DNA of 37,889 nucleotides from Piscinibacter sp. (GTDB lineage Bacteria; Pseudomonadota; Gammaproteobacteria; Burkholderiales; Burkholderiaceae_C). Position numbers and translations under genes: made by a program. The DNA is taken from positions 1 to 37,889 of the forward strand of contig JADJJI010000002.1 of the NCBI GenBank assembly GCA_016706565.1, in the 5' to 3' direction. A model generated the notes under the pieces. That model did no database searches and was not told the DNA's origin. It worked only from the letters and a program-made list of their open reading frames with translations. Of this stretch, positions 1 through 10,466 are shown piece after piece (within the stretch, counting starts at the first letter, position 1; the number at the start of each line of letters is the position of its first letter).

Positions 1-255
1 AGCGAGGCCGACATCGACTGGTTGATCCCGCACCAGGCCAACATCCGCATCATGCAGAGCACGGCGCGCAAGCTGAAGCTGCCGATGGACAAGGTGGTGG
101 TCACTGTCGCCGAACACGGCAACACTTCCGCTGCTTCGATCCGCTGGCGCTGGACGTCGCGGCGGTCAGGCCAAGCCGGGCGTGGCGAGACACCGTGATG
201 CTCGAAGGGCGTGGGCGGCGCTTCACCTGGGGCGCGGTGCCGGTCGGATTACTGA
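1..255 (+). CDS. fabH: 3-oxoacyl-ACP synthase III, C-terminal end (partial, frameshifted)
   Basis: End of the enzyme that condenses acetyl-CoA with malonyl-ACP to start fatty acid synthesis; the N-terminal part lies before the window. The opening codons read [20 protein letters not shown] followed by [10 protein letters not shown], which carry the active-site His (HQAN motif) and Asn (GNTSAAS motif) of the FabH family. After about position 143 the frame breaks, but family-typical pieces such as VMLEG and a GGFTWGA-like string continue in other frames to the TGA at 253-255, so several small indels are present. The next gene, fabD, starts 49 bases later, the usual fab operon order. Identity is secure; the exact end is approximate because of the frame breaks. 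Confidence 0.85.
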
Positions 256-304
256 GATCGAGGCCTGGGCCACGGGCCCACAAGAAAGAGTGAGACAACA
301 GGCG

Positions 305-1292
305 ATGACGACCTTCGCATTCGGTGTTCCCGGGCAGGGTCCCGAAAGTAGACGGTGGGCATGCCGCCGAGATGGCTGGGGCGATCACCTGGCCCTGCGA
401 GACACCCTGGTCGAGGCCTTCCTGACGCCCCTCTGGCACCGACATCACAACTGTGATCCATGACGGGCCCGAAGGAACAGCTCGATCCTCACCAACAACA
501 TCGCAGCCGGTGATGCTGGCCGCAGCGGTCGCCTGCTACCGCGCCTGGATGGCCGAGACCGGTCCCGCGCCGGCGGTGGTCGCAGGCCATCACTCGCTGG
601 GCAGAGTGCTGGGCGCGCTGGTCGCCGCGGGTTCAGCTGGACGCTGGCCGATGCCTTGCCGCTGGTGCGCTTCCGTGCGCAGGCCATGCAAGAGGCGGTG
701 CCGGTGGGCGTGGGCGCGATGGGCGGCTATTCTGCGCCTGACGGTGCCGAGGTCGTACGCATCACCTGGGCCGAAGTGGTCGTCGGCTGTCGGCGAACCG
801 GTCGAGGCGGCGAACTTACCGATCCCAAGCAGATCGGGATCGCCGGGACGAAGGGGCGCCGTGTCGATCCAGGCTTGCCAGCGCTCAAGGCCGCGCGTGC
901 TAAGCGCGCGTTAAGCTGCTGGCCGTCTCCGCCCTGCGTTCCACCTCCAGCCTGATGAAGTCTGCTGACGAGCGGCCGCAGGAGCGGCTGCCGTCGGTGA
1001 CGCTGCGCACCCCCCGGCAGACCCCGCCATCACCGACGATTCGGCGGTGCAAACCCCGACCCTGACGCCATCCGCGAGGTTCGCTTTCGTACCGCAGGCT
1101 TTGGGCCCGGCAGTGCTGGAACAATGAGGTGGTGCAGGCCATCCGCGCAGCGTGGGCGCCACGCACCTGTTCGAATGCGGTTCCGGTGCAGTCGCCGGTC
1201 CGGCTCGGGAAGCGCATCGATGCGAGCCCCGTCGTAGGCAATACCTGACCCGGCGACGCTGGCCGGAAGCGTGGTGATGCTCCCCGCAATGA
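305..1292 (+). CDS. fabD: malonyl-CoA:ACP transacylase (frameshifted)
   Basis: Moves the malonyl group from CoA to acyl carrier protein, supplying the extender for FabH and FabF. The ATG at 305 begins MTTFAFGVPGQG, one indel away from the family start TFAFVFPGQG. The nucleophile motif GHSLG appears as GHHSLG near 583-600, and an FECG-like string with a following KRIDAS-like piece near 1165-1230 matches the C-terminal family pattern. No single frame spans the gene; I infer at least six indels over about 990 bases, against a family length near 310 residues. The presumed TGA at 1290-1292 overlaps the fabG start (ATGA), which supports translational coupling. Given intact motifs and an essential function, sequence error is more likely than decay. 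Confidence 0.8.
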
Positions 1293-2051
1293 GCGAGGTG
1301 ACGACGCAGGGCCAGTGGGCGCTGGTCACCGGCGCGTCGCGCGGCATCGGCCGGGCGATCGCGATGGCGCGCTGGCCGCGGCAGGGCATGGAAGGTCATC
1401 GGCAACGGCGACCAGCGAGGCTGGCGGCCGCCCGCGCCATCGGTTTCGAGGCGCTCGCCGCAAAAGGCGGTTCAGTGACCGGAAGCCTTCGACGTCACCG
1501 ATGGGGCCGCCGACGCGGGGCGATCGACGGCCATCGTCAGCACCATTTTGCGTGTCTGTACGTGCTGGTCAACAACGCCGGCATCACGCGCGACGGCCTG
1601 GCGACGCGGGCATGAAGGATGAGGACTGGGACGCGTGCGAGCGACGTCAACCTGAAGGCGGTCTTCCGCGCCAGCCGCGCGGCGATGCGGCTGATGATGA
1701 AGCAGCGTTACGGGGCGCATCGTCAACATCACCTCGGTGGTCGGGGCCAGCGGCAACCCGGGCCAGCGAATTACGCCGCGGCCCAAGGCCGGCGGCGGGC
1801 ATGACGCGGCCGCTGGCGCGTGAACTGGGAGCGCGCAAACATCGTGAACTGCGTGGCTCCGGGTTTCATCGACACCGACATGACCGCACCTTGCGCCGAG
1901 CAGCGGAAAGGCGCGCTGCTGGCGCAGATCCCGCTGGCCGGCCTGGGCTCGGCCGCCGAAGGTGGCGCACGCGGTGCGTCTTGCCTGGCGGCGCCGCTGG
2001 CGGGCTATATCACCGGCAGCGGAACTGCACGTCAACGGCGGCATGTACTGA
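1289..2051 (+). CDS. fabG: 3-oxoacyl-ACP reductase (frameshifted)
   Basis: NADPH-dependent reductase of the fatty acid elongation cycle, a short-chain dehydrogenase. The ATG at 1289 begins [20 protein letters not shown], which contains the TGASRGIG cofactor-binding motif. Further along, in shifted frames, are [12 protein letters not shown] (near 1564-1600), [20 protein letters not shown]-like sequence holding the catalytic Ser and Tyr (near 1728-1785), and the C-terminal [17 protein letters not shown] (from about 1838). The end reads LHVNGGMY and TGA at 2049-2051 once an indel is allowed. About 254 codons, close to the usual 247. At least five frame breaks are needed, as in neighbouring genes. 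It overlaps fabD by four bases and precedes acpP by about 100 bases. Confidence 0.85.
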
Positions 2052-2112
2052 GCGTGGCGGCCCGGCTACGCCAGTGGTCGCGGCCGGCGTCCGGGGCCAG
2101 CGCCGGGGTGGC

Positions 2113-2149
2113 TAAAATCCCCGCTTTTTTCGAACCCACTTTGGAGGAG
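2113..2149 (+). promoter_or_regulatory. acpP promoter -10 and ribosome binding site
   Basis: The string TGGCTAAAAT (TAAAAT hexamer at 2113-2118) lies 35 bases before acpP and is followed by a T-rich stretch and a strong GGAGGAG ribosome binding site at 2143-2149, three bases before the ATG. The same GGCTANAAT form occurs before the lepA region. No convincing -35 is visible. acpP is usually expressed far more highly than its fab neighbours, which fits a private promoter here; that use is inferred. Confidence 0.5.
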
Positions 2150-2152
2150 TCC

Positions 2153-2396
2153 ATGAGCGATATCGAAACCCGCGTCAAGAAGATCATTGCCGAACAACTC
2201 GGCGTACCTGAGTCCGATGTCACCAACGAGAAGGCCTTCGTGGCCGACCTGGGTGCTGACTCGCTGGACACGGTGGAACTGGTGATGGCACTCGAAGACG
2301 AGTTCGGCATCGAGATCCTGACGGGGAAAGCCGAGAAGATCACCACGGTAGCAACGCGCGATCGATTACGCCGGTGGCCCCACCAGAAGGGCTTGA
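2153..2396 (+). CDS. acpP: acyl carrier protein (C-terminal frameshift)
   Basis: Small acidic carrier that holds growing acyl chains on a phosphopantetheine arm. The ATG at 2153 follows a strong GGAGGAG site and reads [19 protein letters not shown]; the attachment serine sits in [20 protein letters not shown], the DSL motif. After about residue 55 the frame is lost: AEKITTV remains readable and AIDYA- and HQK-like pieces follow in other frames to a TGA at 2394-2396, giving about 80 residues, the usual length. The phosphopantetheine is added by AcpS, encoded in this same window at 15103. Gene order fabG-acpP-fabF is standard. Confidence 0.93.
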
Positions 2397-2459
2397 CCCG
2401 CCGTGCGCCGACTTCCCCTGCGGGCGCCGGAGCGCTCGCGGTGCGGGAGTCCGGTGGCC

Positions 2460-3700
2460 GTGAGCGTCGCGTCGTCGTCACGGGGCTGGGGCTGGTCTGC
2501 CCGGTGGGCAACACGGTGGCCGAGGCCTGGGCCAACCTGGTCGCCGGGGGCCAGTCGGGAGTCGCCGACATGACCCAGCTTCGACGCGTCCAACTTCGCC
2601 TGCACCGGATCGCGGGCGAGGTCAGAGGGCTTCCGACTCGAGGCGTACATCCCGGCCAAGGAAGCGCGGCACATGGACACCTTCATCCACTACGGCCTGG
2701 CGGCGTCGATGCAGGCGGTGCGTGATGCGGGCCTGCCGACCAACGATGCGCTGGACGAGGAGCCGGCCGACGCGCATCGGCTGCCTGGTGGGTTCGGGCA
2801 TCGGCGGCCTGCCGATGATCGAGGACACCCACGGCGAACCGACGAGCGGGCCGCGGCGCATCTCGCCGTTTTTTGTGCCCGCATCGATCATCAACATGAT
2901 CTCGGGCCACCTTTCGATCCGCTTGGCTTTCAGGGGCCGAACCTGGCCGTCGTCACGGCCTGCACGACCGGCCTGCACTGCATCGGCGAAGCAGGCCGGA
3001 TCATCGAGTACGGCGACGCCGACGCGATGGTGGCCGGCGGTGCCGAGTCGACGTCTCGCCGCTGGGGATCGGCGGCTTTGCGCCGCGCGCGCCTTGTCGA
3101 CGCGCAACGACGATCCGGCCGGCGCGTCGCGCCCCTGGGACCGGGACCGCGACGGCTTCGTGCTCGGCGAAGGGGCCGGTGTGGTGGTGCTCGAAGAGTA
3201 CGAGCACGCCAGGCGGCGCGGCGCGCAGATCTATGCCGAACTCACCGGCTTTGGCATGGGCGCTGACGCCATCACATGACCGCACCGAACGTCGACGGAC
3301 CGAAGCGTTCGATGCGTGCCGCACTGCGCAATGCCGGCCTCAACGCCGATCAGGTGCAGTACTTGAACGCTCACGGCACCTCCACGCCGCTCGGCGACGT
3401 GAACGAGACCAACGCCATCAAGCGGCGCTCGGCGACCACGCAAGAAGCTCGTGGTCAATTCGACCAAGTCGATGACGGGGCACCTGCTGGGCGGTGCCGG
3501 CGGCATCGAGTCGGTGTTCACGGTGCTCGCCGTGCACCACCAGGTATCGCCGCCGACGATCAACATCTTCAACCAGGATCCCGAGTGCGACCTGGACTAC
3601 TGCGCCAACACGGCGCGCGAGATGAAGATCGAGGTACGCGCTGAAGAACAACTTCGGCTTCGGCGGCACCAACGGCACGCTGGTGTTCCGTCGCGCCTGA
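2460..3700 (+). CDS. fabF: 3-oxoacyl-ACP synthase II (frameshifted)
   Basis: Condensing enzyme of fatty acid elongation. I place the start at GTG 2460, which with one missing base would read [12 protein letters not shown], the family N-terminus; no better start is seen. The catalytic Cys is in [20 protein letters not shown] (codon near 2961), the first His in [12 protein letters not shown] (near 3370) and the second in [13 protein letters not shown] (near 3463-3500). The C-terminus [17 protein letters not shown] with TGA at 3698-3700 is typical. Total about 413 codons, normal for FabF. The reading frame changes at least six times. Motifs of all three catalytic residues survive, so an intact gene with sequence errors is likely. 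Confidence 0.9.
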
Positions 3701-3724
3701 CGGCGCGCGGGCGCACGCGCTGCC

Positions 3725-4208
3725 ATGCCCGGCCCCGTCCTGCGGCCGGCAGTGCCGATCCGGCCGCCGGCGTCTGGCTGGTGCTGGTCTGCGGCGGTGC
3801 CTGGGGCAGCGCTGGCCCTGTCTGGTGGAGCCGGCCCGCCGCAGGCGAGGCGCGCCGGGCCGGTGGTCTGGCGGGCCTTGCCGCCTGGCTGGCCTGGCGG
3901 CCGGGCCGCGTTTCGCTGGATCCGCGGCGGGTGCCTGCGCCGGGACGGGCAGGCTGGCGTGGTGCCGCTCGGACCTTGCGGCCGAACAGGCAGTGGCGTC
4001 CTGGCCGCTCGGATGCCGGCACCTGATGCTGCTGCGTTTGCCGATGGAGGGCCCAGCGACGCTGGCTCGACCGCGCGCTGGCTGGCGCGTTGACCGTCGC
4101 GACCTGGGCGGCCATGGCACGCCTTGCGCTGTGCGGTATATTCGCCGCCACCCGAGGCCGGCCGGCCTGCCGCGCAGGCTCCACGCCCAGGCGCCCTGGC
4201 CGGCATGA
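3725..4208 (+). CDS. small membrane protein, possibly YgfX-like (frameshifted)
   Basis: Lies between fabF and rpoE, where many Burkholderiales carry an unnamed small gene. A tentative start is ATG 3725; the end is taken as the TGA at 4206-4208, which overlaps the rpoE ATG. The sequence is broken by indels. Readable pieces are a hydrophobic N-terminal stretch ([15 protein letters not shown] in one frame), a Trp-rich middle, [10 protein letters not shown] near 4025-4055, and [13 protein letters not shown] near 4114-4152. A hydrophobic pair of segments followed by an LLRL segment and a final W-x-x-LR-x-x-VYS pattern resembles the YgfX/CptA family. That match is from memory and weak. About 160 residues. 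It could equally be an unrelated orphan membrane protein. Confidence 0.4.
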
Positions 4209-4815
4209 AGCCCACGGGACGCCGACGCACCGCTGGTCGAACGCGTCAAGCCGGGCGACGTGCAAGGCCTTCGAGATGCTGGTGGTCAAATACCAGCGGC
4301 GGATCGAGCGGCTGATCGGCCGGATGGTGCGCGATGTCGATCTGGCGCCCGACATCGCGCAGGAGACCTTCATCCGGCTTACCGGGCGCCCTGCCGCAGT
4401 TCCGCGGCGACAGCGCGTTCTACACCTGGCTTTACCGCATCGCGGTGAACACCGCCAAGAAGGCCCTGGTCGACCTCAAGCGCGACCCGCCGGTCTCCGA
4501 ATCCGGCCCTGCCTCGCGTGACGAGGACGAGGAAACTTCGCGCGCCGAAAACGAACCAAGCGACGGCGAAACCCCGGAGGCGGTGCTGGCGAGCAAAGAA
4601 ATCGCGGCGGCGGTGAACGCCGCCATCGAAGCACTGTCGGAAGACTTGCGCCAGGCGATCACGCTGCGCGAGATCGAAGGCCTGAGCTACGAAGAGATTT
4701 CCGACGTGATGAATTGCCCCATCGGCACCGTCCGCTCGCGCATCTTCCGCGCCCGCGAAGCGATCGCGCGCGCCTGCGGCCGTTGCTCGACACGCGCGAA
4801 GGCGAACGCTGGTGA
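4205..4815 (+). CDS. rpoE: RNA polymerase sigma-E factor (N-terminal frameshifts)
   Basis: ECF sigma factor that directs RNA polymerase to envelope-stress genes when released from its anti-sigma factor RseA. The ATG at 4205 begins MKPT; after one indel the frame reads VERVKRGDVQAFEMLVVKYQ-like sequence, with region 2 DLAPDIAQETFIR (near 4345-4378) and GDSAFYTWLYRIAVNTAKKA (near 4408-4460). Region 4 is ALSEDLRQAITLREIEGLSY followed by PIGTVRSRIFRAR (4640-4760), the helix-turn-helix for the -35. The end RPLLDTREGERW and TGA 4813-4815 needs one more indel. About 203 residues, usual for RpoE. rseA follows after 31 bases, confirming the role. Confidence 0.93.
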
Positions 4816-4846
4816 GGGGCGGGCGATGCTCGGGAGTCGAACCCCG

Positions 4847-5475
4847 ATGTCCAGTGAACAGACGTCGGACGGCTGGCCGACCGCGCGGAAGAGCTTTCGG
4901 CGCTCAGCGATGGAGAACTCGGCCGCTGATGTGGCGCGCCTGTGCGAGCTGGCGCATGGCGACGCCGCCGGCGCGACGCCTGGCACGGCTACCACCTGAT
5001 CGGCGACGTGCTGCGATCCGACGATCTGGCCCACGCCGGCCGCGACCGACGCGACTTCCTGAATAGGCTGCGCGAGCGGCTGGCCGACGAGCCGGTGGTG
5101 CTGGCGCCGGCGCCGGTGCCGGCGGCCTCGCCGTGCCGGTCACGACGCGCCTGGCCTGGCGCGCCTGCGGCACTGGCGGCGGGTGCCGCCGTGGCCGCCG
5201 GTTCTTGGCCGTGGCGGGCGTGCTGGTCGGCCTGCGCTGCGCCGGTGCCGCAGGGCGCCCGAGCGGCGCGCGGCGGGCCTCGCCGGGGGTGCCAGTCGCA
5301 GCAGATGCCGGGATGTCAAGCGGGCAGCCCGCGCCGCCGCCGGCGGGCAAGCCGCGCGTGATCGCACGCCAGGATCGACCACCTGGCGGCCCACCAGCAG
5401 CTCGCGGGCGCGTCGGCGCTGGGCGAGCCTGCGGCCTTCCTGCGCAGCGCGACCACCGATGCCCCGAAGCGCTGA
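4847..5475 (+). CDS. rseA: anti-sigma-E factor RseA (frameshifted)
   Basis: Inner-membrane anti-sigma factor that holds RpoE and is destroyed by regulated proteolysis under envelope stress. ATG 4847 starts MSSEQTSDG; in the restored frames the N-terminal domain reads ALSDGE, ARLCELAHGDAA, WHGYHLIGDVLRSDDLAH and RDFLNRLRERLADEPVV, the pattern of the RseA cytoplasmic domain (W-x-x-YHLIGD-x-LR). A Pro/Ala-rich linker and one hydrophobic segment (LAVAGVLVGL, near 5203-5235) follow, then a periplasmic tail with HLAAHQQLAGASALG near 5380-5420. End at TGA 5473-5475. About 209 residues. The order sigma, RseA, RseB, protease is standard. Confidence 0.85.
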
Positions 5476-5500
5476 CCTCGCCGAACTGCCGCCTGCCCAG

Positions 5501-6551
5501 GTGCTGCGCCGCCGTCCGCCAGCGCTGCCCTGCTCGGCCCCTGCAGGGCTCCGCGGCCGTGGCGGCCGGCGGGCCCATCGGCCGGCTGACGGCGAACCGG
5601 CCTCGGCGAGGTCCGCGTCTGGCTGGCGCGCATCCACGAGGCGGCGGGCCAGCAGAACTTCCAGGGCACGTTCGTGGTGAGCGGCCGGGGGCGCGGTGTC
5701 GAGTGCCCGAATCGCCCATTACTGTGCGGGCAGCCAGCCAGAATGAGCGGATCGAGTCGCTCGACGGGCAGGCGCGCCAGGTCTATCCGCCCAACGACGT
5801 GGTCCACACGGTGCGGCCGCGGCAGCCGGAGTCGCGCTGGTCGAGCAGGCGCGTCGATGCCGAGCTTTTCCCGCGCTGCTGCAGGGCGGCGTGGATCGGC
5901 ATGGCCGAGTAGTACGAGGCAATCCGCAGGGCAGCGAGCGGGTTGCCGGGCGCGAGGCCCATGTGCTGACGGTGCAGCCGCGGATGCGAACCGGTTCGGC
6001 TACCGGCTCTGGGCCGACAAGCGACACCGGCCTGTTGCTGCGCGCCGACGTCCTCGACGACCGCAACGAGGTGCTCGGAGACTTCGGCCTTTCTCGAGGT
6101 CGCGATCGGCGTGCGGCCGCAGCTCGCAGGCTGACCAGGCGATGCGGAAGCTCGACGGGTACCGCGTTGACCCGGCCGGCCCTGGCGGCGACCGGGCTGA
6201 ACACGAAGGCTGGTCGATGCGCCAGCCTGTGCCGGGCTTCCGCTTGGTCAGTTGCGCCAAGCGGCCTGCGGAGCCCCTCGAGCAACAGCGAGAAGTCAGT
6301 GGCGCCGAGTCGCGCCGGTGCTGCAGGCCATCTTCTCCGACGGGCTGACCTACGTGTCGGTCTTTCATCGAACCGTTCAACGCGCAGCGCCATCAGCGTT
6401 CCATGCTCACCGCTGTCGGCGCGACGCAGACCCTGATGCGGTGCCAGGGCATGGCGGTTGGTGGGTGACCCGGGCGCCGGCGACGTTCCGCCAGGGAACG
6501 CTGCACGCCGCTGGGGATGCTTGGCAACGGGCCGGCTGCCGCAAGAAATGA
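5501..6551 (+). CDS. rseB: periplasmic sigma-E regulator RseB/MucB (frameshifted)
   Basis: Periplasmic protein that binds RseA and delays its cleavage until lipid or lipopolysaccharide signals arrive. The start is uncertain: GTG 5501 opens a stretch compatible with an Arg-rich, Ala/Leu-rich signal peptide. The first domain shows VWLARIHEAAGQQNFQGTFV near 5620-5680 and NERIESLDGQARQVY near 5743-5785, both typical of MucB/RseB. The C-terminal domain shows LTYVSVF, EPFNAQ and QRSMLTAVGATQTLM-like pieces near 6346-6440. End TGA 6549-6551. About 350 codons. Indels are dense, roughly one per 60-100 bases. The position between rseA and mucD fixes the identity. Confidence 0.8.
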
Positions 6552-6561
6552 ATCGCGCAAC

Positions 6562-6590
6562 GGCCTGCGAAGGGGTCCTTCGTTGAGGCC
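6562..6590 (+). other. intercistronic hairpin between rseB and mucD
   Basis: GGCCT (6562-6566) pairs with AGGCC (6586-6590), and CGAAGG (6568-6573) pairs with CCTTCG (6577-6582) around a three-base loop, giving an 11-pair stem with a small internal loop. There is no U-run, so it is not a classical terminator. It may mark an RNA processing or attenuation point between rseB and the protease gene. Nearby sequence is error-prone. Confidence 0.4.
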
Positions 6591-6632
6591 TGCCGCGTTG
6601 GCGACCCGCCCTTGAGTTCAATCCGACCCCAG

Positions 6633-8119
6633 ATGCCGCCAGGCGGCACGCCGAAAGGCTCGTCGATCGCCTTTGTCGGCCTGGCTGCGCCTGGCGCGCT
6701 GGCCAGCGCGGCGCCTGCTTGGCTGCCGTGGCTGCCGGCGGCCCGGTGGCACGGCCGACGCGCGGGGGCTGCCCGATTTCACCGAACTGGTCGAGCGCGT
6801 CGGGGCCGGCGGTGGTCAACATCCGGACCACCGAGCGCAAGCGCAGCGCGCGGCAGCGGCGGGCCCGAGATGGACGAGACGTCTGGAGTTTTTCCGTCGC
6901 TTCGGTCTGCCCCGTTCCAACCAGCCGCCTCCGCGGGCCGCGCCCGCGCCGCGCCACAGACCCGATGGCGAGAGCCGCAGCAACGCGGCGTCGGGTTCCG
7001 GGCTTCATCCTCAGTGCCGATGGCTACGTCATGACCAACGCGCATGTGGTCGACGGCGCCGATGAGGTGCTGGTCACGCTGACCGACAAGCGCGAGTTCA
7101 AGGCACGGATCATCGGTGCCGACCAACGCACCGACGTGGCGCTGGTGAAGATCGACGCGACCGGGTTGCCCGACCGGTGCGCATCGGCGACGTCAGTCGC
7201 CTAAGGTCGGCGAGTGGGTGATGCGCCATCGGTTCGCCGTTCGGACTGGAGAACACCGTCACAGCGGGCATCGTCAGCGCGAAGGCCCGCGACACCGGCG
7301 ACTACCTGCCGTTCATCCAGACCGACGTGGCCGTGAACCCCGGCAACTCCGGCGGGCCGCTGCTCAACATGGCTGGCGAGGTGGTCGGCATCAACTCGCA
7401 GATCTACAGCCGCACCGGCGGCTTCATGGGCATCTCGTTCGCGATCCCGATCGACGAGGCCGGCCGCGTCAGCCGAACAGCGCTGCGCCGACCGGGCGCG
7501 TGGCGCCGCGGCCGCATCGGCGTGAGCATCGACCAGGTCACCAAGGACGTGGCCGAGTCCATCGGCCTGGGCAAGCCCACCGGCGCCCTGGTGCGCAGTG
7601 TCGAGGCCGGCGGCCCGGCCGAGAAGGCCGGCGTCGAGGCGGGCGACATCATCACCAAGTTCGACGGCCAAGCGGTCGAGAAGTCCGGCGACCTGCCGCG
7701 CATCATCGGCGGCGTGAAACCCGGGCAGCAAGGCCACCTTGCAGGTGTTCCGCCGTGGCGGCTACCAAGGAACTCCCGGTCACGGTGGGCGAGTTCGAGG
7801 CCGACGGCCAGGCGCAGGCGCCGAGGCCGGAGACCAAGCCGCAGGCCACCGGCGAGAGCGCTGGGCCTGGCTGTGTCCGACCTGACCGAGGCGCAGAAGG
7901 GAACTCAAGCTGAAGCACGGCGTGCGGGTCGAGGCGGTCGACGGGGCGCGGCGCGCGCCGGCCTGCGCGAAGGCGAGGTGTCCGCCGCTGGACAACATCG
8001 AGATCACGAGCCTCGCCAAGTTCGAGGGCGTGGTCGCGAAACTCCACAAGTCGGCCCGTCACAGTGCTGGTCGCGCCGCGGCGATGCGGTCAACTTTCTG
8101 GATCCGCCCGGCGCGCTGA
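6633..8119 (+). CDS. mucD: periplasmic serine protease/chaperone, DegP/MucD type (frameshifted)
   Basis: Trypsin-like protease that degrades or refolds damaged envelope proteins; usually a sigma-E target. ATG 6633 is the first good start; TTG 6612 is possible. A hydrophobic leader is followed by [20 protein letters not shown]-like sequence near 6770-6830. The catalytic triad is visible: His in [11 protein letters not shown] (near 7036), Asp in [13 protein letters not shown] (near 7130) and Ser in [11 protein letters not shown] (near 7340). Two PDZ domains follow, one around [20 protein letters not shown] and [10 protein letters not shown] (7510-7720) and the second around [13 protein letters not shown] and [19 protein letters not shown] (7857-8055). 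TGA at 8117-8119. About 495 codons, normal for the family. Indels cluster before 7240 and after 7720. Confidence 0.9.
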
Positions 8120-8311
8120 CCGCTGCGGGCGGGCCGGCGCACTGGGCACCCGGTTGCCGTCGGCCGTCCGACTGCCAGGCGCGCCGGTCCATGGATGCGG
8201 ATGTGTCGGGGTGGTGTGGCCAACCCCGTGCAGCGAAGCGCCCGAGCTGTTCCGAGCTGCAAAGTTAGTTTCTACCATCATTTGCGCCAGAGGGGGATTG
8301 CTCTGCCTGAA

Positions 8312-8321
8312 CGGCTAGAAT
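8312..8321 (+). promoter_or_regulatory. candidate promoter -10 (P1) in the mucD-lepA gap
   Basis: CGGCTAGAAT, with hexamer TAGAAT at 8316-8321, has the same GGCTANAAT form as the acpP and P2 sites. No good -35 is seen at 16-18 bases upstream. It would start a transcript near 8328 running toward the terminator at 8534-8568 or on into lepA. Confidence 0.35.
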
Positions 8322-8350
8322 CGAGGCCTGCGACGGCCCTATTGGGCTGA

Positions 8351-8422
8351 TTCTCAACAAACGGACGTCGCGCAAGATCCTCGCAACCGATCCACAAGGC
8401 TGTGTTGATAAGCTGTTGATAA
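8351..8422. repeat. cluster of DnaA-box-like nonamers, including tandem TGTTGATAA
   Basis: TGTTGATAA occurs at 8403-8411 and again at 8414-8422, an exact repeat with an 11-base period (one helical turn). Each differs by one base from the reverse form TGTGGATAA of the DnaA box. On the other strand CGATCCACA (8388-8396) and TTCTCAACA (8351-8359) each match TTATCCACA at seven of nine. The stretch is richer in A/T than its surroundings. It could bind DnaA or another regulator; no replication gene is near, so an origin is unlikely. Confidence 0.35.
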
Positions 8423-8487
8423 ATTCTGCTGTTGGCACCTGCAACGACCAGCACTCGAGGACTGGCGCGGCTTCCAGCGGGTGCTTT

Positions 8488-8497
8488 TGGCTACAAT
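8488..8497 (+). promoter_or_regulatory. candidate promoter -10 (P2) for a small RNA or the lepA leader
   Basis: TGGCTACAAT, hexamer TACAAT at 8492-8497, one base away from the acpP site TGGCTAAAAT. Predicted start is near 8503-8505, the first base of a stable hairpin. The -35 region (8469-8476) is poor. Transcription from here reaches the strong terminator ending at 8568. Confidence 0.55.
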
Positions 8498-8502
8498 GAA
8501 GG

Positions 8503-8568
8503 CCCAACAAGCAGTTGCCAAACGTTTTGTTGGAAGGCGCGTCATTCTTTCGACGTGCCTTTTTTTTT
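8503..8568 (+). ncRNA. candidate small RNA of about 65 nt before lepA
   Basis: The predicted transcript starts at or near 8503 from P2 and consists of two back-to-back hairpins. Hairpin I pairs CCAACAA (8504-8510) with TTGTTGG (8527-8533) around a 16-base loop. Hairpin II is an ideal intrinsic terminator (8534-8561) with a nine-base T run. There is no open reading frame of note, so it is not a leader peptide. Two readings are possible: an independent small RNA, or an attenuated leader whose readthrough feeds lepA, which begins 92 bases after the T run. The compact promoter-hairpin-terminator layout favours a small RNA. It should be compared with Rfam betaproteobacterial small RNA families; I could not do so. 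Confidence 0.55.
8534..8568 (+). terminator. rho-independent terminator upstream of lepA
   Basis: AAGGCGCGTC (8534-8543) pairs with GACGTGCCTT (8552-8561) over ten pairs, nine Watson-Crick and one G-U, with an eight-base loop (attctttc), followed by nine consecutive T from 8560 to 8568. This is the clearest intrinsic terminator in the window. Confidence 0.9.
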
Positions 8569-8659
8569 GCTTCGGGGCCCAGCCCTGCCTTCACACGCCG
8601 CGTGAGGCCCCACCCATGGCTGCGCCTTTGGCATGCACATTGCGGCTCGCGATCCGTTG

Positions 8660-10465
<1,806 letters not shown>

Positions 10466-10466
<1 letters not shown>

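Noticed and set aside
305-6551. A run of pseudogenes in the fab and rpoE operons
   Set aside because: The genes are essential or core, all catalytic motifs are kept, lengths are normal, and the breaks are single-base. Sequence error explains them better.
8351-8422. Chromosomal origin of replication
   Set aside because: There is no dnaA, dnaN, gidA or parAB nearby, only four imperfect boxes and no extended AT-rich unwinding stretch.
8433-8448. Sigma-54-like TGGCAC in the mucD-lepA gap
   Set aside because: There is no TTGC-like half at the required spacing.
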